Program-made: the position numbers and the translations under genes
In this document: positions 1-5,531 of the stretch, piece by piece
Position numbering within the stretch: position 1 is the stretch's first letter
Layout of the letters: every line of letters starts with the position of its first letter
The notes under the pieces: model-generated
The model's input: the letters and a program-made list of their open reading frames with translations, nothing else
Databases searched by the model: none
What the model was told of the DNA's origin: nothing
NCBI RefSeq assembly: GCF_001854865.1
Contig: NZ_MDDW01000011.1
Span: forward strand, 77,654-84,860
Origin: Rhizobium sp. LCM 4573
GTDB taxonomy: Bacteria > Pseudomonadota > Alphaproteobacteria > Rhizobiales > Rhizobiaceae
DNA length: 7,207 nucleotides
Direction of reading: 5' to 3'

Positions 1-168
1 CTGGTCGAAGCGCAGGATACGTCCCTGTCCCAGCGGAAGCATGATGGCCTGGCCGGATTTCGCATCGACGCTGAAGGATTGCCCCCTTGCAAGCGGTGCA
101 AGAAGGCTGAAGGAAAGGAGAAGCAGAAAGAGGGTCGGCCCTTTCGCCAGGATGGTCGATCTCATCAT
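1..168 (-). CDS. Secretin-like exported protein, N-terminal fragment (probable T3SS outer-membrane ring SctC)
   Basis: Open reading frame starting ATG-ATG at 168/165 and still open at the window edge, giving 56 codons. The start of the protein is a clear Sec signal peptide: MMRSTILAK, then a leucine-rich core (residues 13-23) and an APLARGQ|S-like cleavage region near residue 30. The mature part reads FSVDAKSGQAIMLPLGQGRILRFD. A short stretch with paired small beta-strand motifs such as this resembles the N-terminal domain placed before secretin rings of type II/III systems and Tad/CpaC pili (Pfam family T2SS-T3SS_pil_N). A GGGGAG at 186-181 lies 12 bases upstream, a long spacing for a ribosome-binding site. 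It follows sctV in the same direction, so SctC is the natural role: the ring that carries the needle through the outer membrane. Only the first 56 residues are visible, so the secretin domain itself is not seen; a CpaC/RcpA-type protein remains possible. Confidence 0.65.
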   Translation of the reverse strand, partial: MMRSTILAKGPTLFLLLLSFSLLAPLARGQSFSVDAKSGQAIMLPLGQGRILRFDQ

Positions 169-204
169 TCTGTCAGTATTCTCCCCATGCATGCCGCGAC
201 GGTC

Positions 205-237
205 GGATGAAGCTCAGTAATGATTCGTCCTTCATCC
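205..237. repeat. Inverted repeat between sctV and the secretin-like gene
   Basis: Arms GGATGAAG (205-212) and CTTCATCC (230-237) are perfect 8-bp complements around a 17-base loop. The loop is long and no T-run follows on either strand, so this is not a typical intrinsic terminator. It could be an operator, an mRNA structure in front of the secretin-like gene, or chance. The whole gap (169-264) contains no convincing promoter that I can name. Confidence 0.3.
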
Positions 238-264
238 ATGGCGTGGTCGAAAAGGACGCGTGCA

Positions 265-2442
265 TCAAGATGAAGTGACTGCGAGAGTGGGTGCGTCCTT
301 CCCCGTTATTTCGTCGTTTGTTGTTGATCTAATTGCGCGATTTCGCGTTTGTGAATTTATTGTGACAGACATCAGGGATTGTACGGAATATTCCGGTGCA
401 ATCTCCTGATAGGACAGAACGGGAATCTCGATGTCGTTGCGCAGGAGGTAGTTCCGCATCACCCTGCGGATATCGAGCGAGGTGAGAAGCACCGCTGCTT
501 GGCTCTCGTCGTTGTCATTGAGCTCCTGCCGCAGCTGGGAAAGCATCGCCCGCGAGGCCTCTTCCGGCAATGCGAGCATTTTGCCGACGCCGGTGACCTT
601 GATGGCGTTTCGGACGCCCTCTTCGGCTGCGCGCGACAGCACATAGGCCGCCAGAACACGGTTAAGCTGCGCGTGACGATGACAGATCTGGCGGGCAAGG
701 GCGATGCGCACGCGCTCGGTCAACAGCAGCGTATCGGCCTCCCGACCGCCCCATTCCACCAGCGCTTCGAGGATCGCGCGCAGATTGCCGATCGGCACGT
801 CCTCTTCCACCAGGCGGCGCAGGATGTCGGAAAGCTTGTTCAGCGGCACGACACGCGAAACTTCCTTGACGAGTTCGGAATACTCGCCTTCCATCCCGGT
901 CAGGAGTTCGCGTGTCTCCTGGATGCCGATGAAATGCGCCGCATAGCGGCGCAGCGACTGCGACAGGCATTTTGCAAGTGTCGCGGCCGGGTCGTAGAAG
1001 CCTATTCCGGCCTCCGCCAGCGCATCGGCGTGATCCTTGCCGATCCAGATCGTGCGTTGACCGCTGATGAGGGCCGGGCCATCGCGGCGCGGCACCTGCA
1101 GAAGGTCGAGATGCATCGGGTCGTCGTTGAGAAGCAGACTGTTCTCCGGGATTTCGCCCTCGATGATTGGCACGCCCTCAAGGTCGACGCGAAAGCGATC
1201 CGGCACCAAGTTCGGATCAGGCCGCATTTCCACGGCGGGCATTTCCAGGCCGAGGTCCGCTTTCAGCGCGTCGCGCACGAGATCCGTCTCGACGCGGAAC
1301 CGTTCCGGCCAGACGGCTTCGGCGAGGTTGACGCCGACATGCACGACCACGCGATGGCGCGTCGAGCCGCTGGAGATGATCGTGTGCTCGATGACCGGGC
1401 CCTGGTCAGCCTCGATCGTTTCGATCTCCGGCCTCGTGTCGGGTACTGCGGCGGGCTTGGGACGGCGGCGATAGATCATGAAGGCAAGCGCGCCGAAGAG
1501 CGCCGCGAGGCCGAAGAAGATCAGCGTGGGAAAGCCCGGCACGAAGCCGGCGCCGAAAAGGATGACAGCGGCCAGCGCCAGCGCCTTATCGCTCGATCCG
1601 AGCTGGCGGAAGATCTCGGTGCCGAGATCGCTTTCGGTTTCGGAGGCGACGCGGGTGACCACCGTGCCGGCGGCGATCGAGATCAGCAGGGCCGGGATCT
1701 GGGCAATCAGGCCGTCGCCGACGGTGAGAAGCGAATAGGTATGCGATGCGTCAGCGAAGCTCATGCCGCGATTGAACATGCCAACGAGAAGTCCGCCGAT
1801 GAGGTTGACGAAGACGATGATCAGGCCGGTGATCGCGTCGCCTTTCACGAACTTCATCGCGCCATCCATGGCGCCGTAGAGTTGGCTTTCTCGTTCGAGA
1901 CGCGAGCGGCGGCCGCGGGCCTCCGCCTGGTCGATATCGCCATTGCGCAGATCGTTGTCGATCGACATCTGCTTGCCGGGCATGGCATCGAGCGTGAAGC
2001 GGGCCGCGACTTCGGCGACGCGTTCGGCGCCCTTGGTGATGACGATGAACTGTGCCGCGGTGATGATGAGGAAGACGACGAGGCCGACCACGACCTCGCC
2101 GCCGATAACGAAACGCCCGAAGGTCGCGACGATATCGCCGGCATCCGCATGCAGGAGGATCAGGCGCGTCGTGGTGATCGACAGAGCCAGACGGAACAGC
2201 GTTGCGATGAGAATGATCGGCGGCAGCGAGGAGAAATCGCCCGGCCGGCCGATATAGAAGGCGACCACGAGGATCAGCAGGCTGAAGGCCATGTTGACGG
2301 CGATCAGCGCGTCCACCAGCAACGTCGGCAGCGGGATGACCATCATGATGACGGCGAGCATCATGAAGCTCGCGACGATCACGTCGGAGCGGTAGGACGC
2401 AAGGCGCGCCAGGCGGTTGAGCGTGCCGACGATTCCGGTCAT
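265..2442 (-). CDS. sctV: Type III secretion export gate protein SctV (FHIPEP family)
   Basis: 725-aa inner-membrane protein of the FlhA/SctV (FHIPEP) family. Nine copies of this protein form the gate through which T3SS substrates enter the export channel. Hydrophobic membrane segments fill about residues 20-325. The conserved cytoplasmic loop contains RVAEVAARFTLDAMPGKQM at about 141-159, matching the FHIPEP signature. The cytoplasmic substrate/chaperone-binding domain occupies about 330-690 and includes the usual conserved stretch around VVPLNKLSDILRRLVEE. The ATG overlaps the stop of the TPR gene upstream (ATGA, 2442-2439), which suggests translational coupling. SctV rather than flagellar FlhA is favoured by the neighbours (FHA-type SctD, SctY-like protein). 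The conserved fold seems to end near residue 692, after YSVQSLMSV; the last ~30 residues are polar, and the DNA there is visibly richer in A+T than the rest of the gene. Confidence 0.96.
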   Translation of the reverse strand: MTGIVGTLNRLARLASYRSDVIVASFMMLAVIMMVIPLPTLLVDALIAVNMAFSLLILVVAFYIGRPGDFSSLPPIILIATLFRLALSITTTRLILLHADAGDIVATFGRFVIGGEVVVGLVVFLIITAAQFIVITKGAERVAEVAARFTLDAMPGKQMSIDNDLRNGDIDQAEARGRRSRLERESQLYGAMDGAMKFVKGDAITGLIIVFVNLIGGLLVGMFNRGMSFADASHTYSLLTVGDGLIAQIPALLISIAAGTVVTRVASETESDLGTEIFRQLGSSDKALALAAVILFGAGFVPGFPTLIFFGLAALFGALAFMIYRRRPKPAAVPDTRPEIETIEADQGPVIEHTIISSGSTRHRVVVHVGVNLAEAVWPERFRVETDLVRDALKADLGLEMPAVEMRPDPNLVPDRFRVDLEGVPIIEGEIPENSLLLNDDPMHLDLLQVPRRDGPALISGQRTIWIGKDHADALAEAGIGFYDPAATLAKCLSQSLRRYAAHFIGIQETRELLTGMEGEYSELVKEVSRVVPLNKLSDILRRLVEEDVPIGNLRAILEALVEWGGREADTLLLTERVRIALARQICHRHAQLNRVLAAYVLSRAAEEGVRNAIKVTGVGKMLALPEEASRAMLSQLRQELNDNDESQAAVLLTSLDIRRVMRNYLLRNDIEIPVLSYQEIAPEYSVQSLMSVTINSQTRNRAIRSTTNDEITGKDAPTLAVTSS

Positions 2443-2777
2443 TGCGGACCCCGCAATTGCAGATAGTCACGAAACGAGCGGTAGGCCTGAGGCTTGTCGT
2501 CGAGCACCCAGAAGGCGCGCGCCCGAAGCAAGTGCGCCGACGGATCGCTGTCGATTTCCTCGAGCCTTTCCAGCGCGCCGAGCGCCCGCTCTCCGGCGCC
2601 GTTTTCGATGAGGGCGGCCGCCAGCGTGCGCAGGATACCGGGATCGTCGGGATCGATCCGGTTGGCGATCAGCAGGAAGACGAGGCCGCGACCCTTCTGG
2701 CCGCTGCGCATGTAGATATAGCCAAGCGCGTGCATGAGCTCCGCGGAATCGGCATCAGTCTTACCCGTCCTGGTCAT
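2439..2777 (-). CDS. sctY: Probable T3SS chaperone SctY (TPR protein)
   Basis: 112-aa protein without signal peptide or membrane segment. Three TPR-like helical pairs are visible at about residues 13-46, 46-79 and 80-110. As far as I recall Yersinia YscY (about 114 aa), length and pattern agree: a first repeat opening with a hydrophobic helix and a Gly, a central 'GERA' turn (residues 61-64), and an end of the type Y-x-x-YLxL (here FRDYLQL). YscY binds YscX, and the pair docks on SctV and is needed for early export. The gene sits directly before sctV and directly after the SctX-like gene, with 4-base ATGA overlaps on both sides (2777-2774 and 2442-2439). A looser reading would be a generic TPR/SctG-type T3SS chaperone. 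The start ATG at 2777 is supported by the overlap; an AAGG lies 9 bases upstream. Confidence 0.78.
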   Translation of the reverse strand: MTRTGKTDADSAELMHALGYIYMRSGQKGRGLVFLLIANRIDPDDPGILRTLAAALIENGAGERALGALERLEEIDSDPSAHLLRARAFWVLDDKPQAYRSFRDYLQLRGPQ

Positions 2778-3160
2778 TCGACACCGCCTTCCTCGTCCAT
2801 CCGCGCCTGCAGGTCGCGCCGGCGGTCGATCTCCTCCTCCAGCATGGCCTTGGCAATGGATGTGACGTCCTCGTTGGTATCGAGGCGGGGCAGGACCGCG
2901 GTGATGATGTGGTCGAGCAGGCTCATCGTGCGTTCATTACCGAATATGCCCGAGTCGGTGATTTCCGGCATGGTAAGATGATCGATCTCGCCGCGTAGCG
3001 AGGCGCCGTGCGCAAGGCTTCCGCGCCGGCGAACGCGAAGCGCGCTTTCGAACGCCTCTATTTGGGCGCGGCTGACCGGGTCTGCGCGTTTTGCCGCTTC
3101 GGCCAGAGCCCGGTCGAGGCGCTGTCGGTCGATGGTGACAGGTCGCAGCGTTTCGTTCAT
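2774..3160 (-). CDS. Small T3SS protein in the position of SctX (identity uncertain)
   Basis: 128-aa soluble, mostly helical, charged protein. The frame stays open up to a GTG at 3187, but ATG at 3160 is chosen because a perfect AGGAGG (3172-3167) lies 6 bases upstream. Its stop overlaps the next gene's start (ATGA at 2777-2774). Position before the SctY-like chaperone and SctV matches yscX in Ysc systems; YscX (about 122 aa) is an exported partner of YscY. Visible segments: basic helix 11-25, DPVSRAQIEAFESALR (27-42), an arginine cluster RVRRR (42-46), Gly/Ser-rich linker 47-53, helix LLDHIITAVLPRL (81-93) and a charged helix 98-123. I see no sequence motif that proves SctX. The PVS..QIEAF stretch also recalls the start of inner-rod (SctI-type) proteins, so another early secreted component is possible. 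Confidence 0.7.
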   Translation of the reverse strand: MNETLRPVTIDRQRLDRALAEAAKRADPVSRAQIEAFESALRVRRRGSLAHGASLRGEIDHLTMPEITDSGIFGNERTMSLLDHIITAVLPRLDTNEDVTSIAKAMLEEEIDRRRDLQARMDEEGGVE

Positions 3161-3166
3161 TGCGAA

Positions 3167-3172
3167 CCTCCT
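3167..3172 (-). promoter_or_regulatory. Ribosome-binding site fixing the SctX-like start
   Basis: AGGAGG, the full Shine-Dalgarno core, 6 bases before ATG at 3160. It decides in favour of this start over the in-frame GTG at 3187, which lies only 1 base after the sctD stop codon. Confidence 0.8.
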
Positions 3173-3188
3173 GAACGTCTGCTGCACG

Positions 3189-4121
3189 TCATAGGGTAAG
3201 CTTGAACTCCTGCCCGCCGCGCACGACGAGGATCTGGCCGTCTTCGATCGACTTCAGCATCCAGCCGTCCTGAAGTGCCGCGCCGGGATAGCGGCGCTCG
3301 CCCCGGGCATCGACGACGTAAGGATTGTCGCCGAAGAACACCGCCTGGAAGATGAATTTCGGGGCATCGGTGACGGCGGCGGCCGAGACGAGGCTGGTCA
3401 ATACATAGCGGCCGCCATGGGAGCGGTCGAACCAGCGCTGGACGTCGCGCCAGGCTTCCATACGATCCGGCGGGACTTGTCCCGACACGTCGATACGGCG
3501 GCCATCGGCCGAAAGCGTCAGATTGCCGAGACCGGCTTCCGCGATTTTCTGCTGGAGCGTGCCGACGATCTCGCCGTCCGACGGAGCGGTTGCGGCTGGG
3601 ACGGAGCCGACAGTCAGCTGATCGTTCGAAAGAGCCGATTTCTGCGGCAAGAGACCGGAAATCCCGGCCTGGACGGCAACGATCGGCATCATGGCAAGCG
3701 CGACGGCCACGGCGGCCGCATAAGGACCCCAGCGCTTGATCATCGGGCCGGTGGGCGTGTCGCGGGCGATCCGCAGCTTCGCGTCGCCGATTGTCAGCGT
3801 CACCGGCAGCTTGACCCGGCAGCCGTAGCCGCGCTGCAGCGCCGGGCGCCCCTCGACGGTGACGGCGCCGCCGATGGCATTGATCGCCACCTGGCGGCCG
3901 TAGAAACGCAATTGGAGATGTTCCTGAGCGATATCCCGGTCCGACAGGACGAGATCGCAGCTTGGCGAAGAGCCGATCGTGCAGGCTTCACCGTCGATTG
4001 GCGCGCGCACGCCATGGTGCATGCCCGAGAGCACATCGAGCGCAAGCGCTCCTGGCTTCGTTGCAACGATGGCCGGCGACAGCGCCGTGGCGCTGGGGAA
4101 AGTCAGACTGTTCGACGACAC
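3189..4121 (-). CDS. sctD: T3SS inner-membrane ring protein SctD (FHA domain)
   Basis: SctD forms the outer of the two inner-membrane rings of the injectisome, spanning cytoplasm, membrane and periplasm. With a start at GTG 4121 it is 310 aa. A cytoplasmic FHA fold covers about residues 25-118, with the typical stretch IGSSPSCDLVLSDRDIAQEH at about 49-68. One membrane helix follows the WGPY at 131-134 (about 135-155), then a periplasmic part with a BON/ring-building-like segment (about 185-230) and a glycine-containing C-terminal domain. The start is uncertain: the frame is open to GTG 4178, with ATG codons at 4145 and 4136. I prefer GTG 4121 because AAGGGG (4133-4128) stands 6 bases before it, while the ATGs have no clear ribosome-binding site. 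The stop at 3189 is 28 bases before the SctX-like start. The N-terminal residues before the FHA fold are not conserved enough to settle the start. Confidence 0.9.
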   Translation of the reverse strand: MSSNSLTFPSATALSPAIVATKPGALALDVLSGMHHGVRAPIDGEACTIGSSPSCDLVLSDRDIAQEHLQLRFYGRQVAINAIGGAVTVEGRPALQRGYGCRVKLPVTLTIGDAKLRIARDTPTGPMIKRWGPYAAAVAVALAMMPIVAVQAGISGLLPQKSALSNDQLTVGSVPAATAPSDGEIVGTLQQKIAEAGLGNLTLSADGRRIDVSGQVPPDRMEAWRDVQRWFDRSHGGRYVLTSLVSAAAVTDAPKFIFQAVFFGDNPYVVDARGERRYPGAALQDGWMLKSIEDGQILVVRGGQEFKLTL

Positions 4122-4204
4122 GGTGCACCCCTTCATCGAATTCATTCTGCAACAGGCCGGCTGGCGCAAACCGACCACGAAACCACCCCGTCATGGAGCG
4201 GTGT

Positions 4205-4231
4205 GGCGCGGACGATTTTCTCGTCCGCGCC
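4205..4231 (-). other. Strong stem-loop between the 53-aa gene and sctD
   Basis: Perfect 11-bp stem GGCGCGGACGA (4205-4215) / TCGTCCGCGCC (4221-4231) with a 5-base loop, starting 7 bases after the stop codon of the 53-aa gene. In the minus-strand transcript no U-run follows, so it is unlikely to be a full terminator. It may protect the 3' end of the upstream mRNA or let only part of the transcripts continue, so that the small protein is made in excess over SctD. Confidence 0.6.
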
Positions 4232-4238
4232 GACAGGA

Positions 4239-4400
4239 TTAGTTCTGCGGACGCTGCTTGGTAGCGTCGAGCTCGGTCTTCTTCTCGGTCGTGATCTCGG
4301 TGATCTTTGCCGACTTTTCGATGGCCGCGTCGAATGCAGCCTCCATTTTTGCGATAGCCGCGTCAGCACCGCCGCCGGAAGCAGGAGTTACGTTTGCCAT
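4239..4400 (-). CDS. Small Ala/Glu/Lys-rich protein, first gene of the T3SS row; candidate secreted/needle component
   Basis: 53-aa protein from ATG 4400 to TAA 4239, with GGAG (4410-4407) 6 bases upstream. It starts MANVTPASGGGAD, a flexible polar Gly/Ser-containing head. A single long amphipathic helix follows (about residues 13-48) with hydrophobic residues spaced 3-4 apart (A-I-A-K-M-E-A-A-F-D-A-A-I). The end KQRPQN is polar. There is no signal peptide, membrane segment or cysteine. A tiny helical protein with a disordered, Gly/Ser-rich start, leading a T3SS operon just before sctD, suggests an exported filament or needle subunit (SctF/NopA role). Against this, it is shorter than usual needle subunits (about 70-85 aa) and lacks the hydrophobic C-terminal tail typical of Ysc-type needles. 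A chaperone or regulator is possible. I do not recognise the family with certainty. Confidence 0.72.
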   Translation of the reverse strand: MANVTPASGGGADAAIAKMEAAFDAAIEKSAKITEITTEKKTELDATKQRPQN

Positions 4401-4728
4401 GATGGTCTCCATTCCTGGTTTAGGTTCATCGAATACGCCGCATTGAAGCGCCGCAGCGCGGCTCTCTCCTCGAAAGACCGCGGCAGGGGGAACCTAGATG
4501 CTGTTTTCAACAGATTAACGACAATGTGAGAATTATTGCCGCCTCGTTAAGGGGAAAGTCGCGCGTTGTGTCGCCTTGACTGTATTTGCTGCTGCATTCC
4601 AGGCCGTGAGGGTGCTTAGGTGAAGCCGATCACGGCTCGGCTGATTCATGAATGCGAGGTACCGCTCCAGGCGGTCAAATATGTTCCGGTAATGCGGATC
4701 GCTACGCAGCGGCGATCCGCATCAGGAA
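4401..4728. promoter_or_regulatory. Intergenic control region upstream of the T3SS row
   Basis: About 330 bases without a convincing gene. Toward the right end it holds the stem-loop of the hydrolase gene (listed separately). The part nearer the 53-aa gene should carry the T3SS promoter, because no other gap upstream of that row exists. Visible short symmetric elements are: GCCGC/GCGGC (4450-4462), CTGTT-TTC-AACAG (4501-4513), TTAACGA (4515-4521) paired with TCGTTAA (4544-4550), and the palindrome ATTCATGAAT (4644-4653). Positions 4501-4550 are richer in A+T than their surroundings. I cannot assign a convincing -35/-10 pair, and I see neither a rhizobial tts box nor a HrpL-type box in the right orientation. 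Confidence 0.5.
4692..4722 (-). terminator. Stem-loop after the hydrolase gene, probable terminator
   Basis: Perfect 11-bp stem ATGCGGATCGC (4692-4702) / GCGATCCGCAT (4712-4722) with a 9-base loop, beginning 6 bases past the hydrolase stop codon. The transcript continues with UUACC, so the U-tract is weak. Position and strength still make it the best candidate for ending the dipZ-hydrolase transcript and insulating the T3SS row behind it. Confidence 0.6.
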
Positions 4729-5487
4729 TCAGCGGCTGAGCTCTTTTGCTGCCTTTTCGATGACTTCCGCCACCTTTTCCGGCTGCGAGGCGAAGACCGC
4801 GTGGCTTGCCTTGATTTCGGTCATGTCGCTGCCGGCGCGCTTTGCCATGTCCCGCTCGAGGTCCGGATTGATCGAGCGATCGTCGGTAGCGACAATCGAC
4901 CAGCTCTTCTTCACCTTCCAGGCGGGCTCGCCGACTTTGGCCGAGAACGCTTCCTTAGAGGCGAAGACCTGTGATTTCGCGAGGAATGCGGCCTCGTCCT
5001 TGGGCAGATCGGCGGCGAAGTCGTTCGGGAAGGCCACCGGGTCGATGTAGAGATACTTCCCATCCTTCGTCTCGCGGATGTTCATGCCGCTGGCAGGCTT
5101 CGAGCTTGCGAGCCCGAGCAGGCTCTCGCCCTTGTCCGGCTGGAAGGCCGCGACGTAGACAAGGCCGGCGACATGCGGGCTATGGCCGGCTTCGGTGATC
5201 ACCATGCCGCCATAGCTATGGCCGACGAGCAGGGCGGGGCCGTCCTGCAGGTCCAGAACGCGATTGGTCATGGCGACGTCGTCGGCGAACGAGGTGATCG
5301 GCTCCTGGACGATCGTGACGTTGAAGCCCCGCTTTTCGAGGATTTCAGTCGCCTTTCGCCAGCCGGAGCCATCAGCCAGGGCACCATGCACGATGACGAT
5401 ATTCTTCACGTCCGCGGCCTGAGCGGCGAAGGCGATGACGCTGGTGGTGAATGCAAGTGCGAGGATAGCGACATAACGGCGGTTCAT
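4729..5487 (-). CDS. Exported alpha/beta hydrolase (EstC/esterase-like)
   Basis: 252-aa protein of the alpha/beta-hydrolase fold (Pfam Abhydrolase_6 type). A signal peptide MNRRYVAILALAFTTSVIAFAAQAA with probable cleavage near residues 24-25 sends it to the periplasm. The nucleophile elbow GHSYGG (89-94) holds Ser91. HG at 34-35 is the usual oxyanion-hole strand end. Asp202 or Asp203 in VATDDRSI and His229 in KASHAVF complete a plausible triad, so all catalytic positions are present. Substrate unknown: esterase or amidase of small molecules is the most that can be said. The frame is open further upstream (to 5862), but ATG 5487 is right: AGGAG (5500-5496) stands 8 bases before it, and the signal peptide begins there. 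It follows the dipZ stop by 44 bases and may be co-transcribed with it. Confidence 0.92.
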   Translation of the reverse strand: MNRRYVAILALAFTTSVIAFAAQAADVKNIVIVHGALADGSGWRKATEILEKRGFNVTIVQEPITSFADDVAMTNRVLDLQDGPALLVGHSYGGMVITEAGHSPHVAGLVYVAAFQPDKGESLLGLASSKPASGMNIRETKDGKYLYIDPVAFPNDFAADLPKDEAAFLAKSQVFASKEAFSAKVGEPAWKVKKSWSIVATDDRSINPDLERDMAKRAGSDMTEIKASHAVFASQPEKVAEVIEKAAKELSR

Positions 5488-5495
5488 GGGTTCAA

Positions 5496-5500
5496 CTCCT
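5496..5500 (-). promoter_or_regulatory. Ribosome-binding site of the hydrolase gene
   Basis: AGGAG 8 bases before ATG 5487. It supports this start against the longer in-frame extension that overlaps the dipZ coding region. Confidence 0.8.
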
Positions 5501-5531
5501 ATGGTTCGATGGTGGCGTAAGGGAAGGAAGT

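Noticed and set aside
2443..2455. Small dyad TGCGG-ACC-CCGCA right before the sctV start
   Set aside because: Only 5 paired bases within coding sequence; expected by chance in GC-rich DNA.
379..2466. 695-codon open frame on the plus strand, antisense to sctV
   Set aside because: It mirrors the sctV codon pattern in a GC-rich gene, gives a His/Arg/Asp-rich sequence without recognisable domain, and overlaps a gene of certain identity. A shadow frame.
4489..4494. GGAACC resembling the -35 part of a HrpL or ECF sigma promoter
   Set aside because: It points toward the plus strand, where no gene follows, and neither a CCAC nor a CGTT block occurs at the required distance.
3417..4529. 370-codon plus-strand frame across sctD, the 53-aa gene and the gap
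   Set aside because: Low-complexity Arg-rich translation without domain, antisense to sctD, and no ribosome-binding site of note.
4533..4649. 38-codon minus-strand frame in the gap before the T3SS row
   Set aside because: No ribosome-binding site, no recognisable feature in the translation, and it covers the symmetric control elements. Likely chance.
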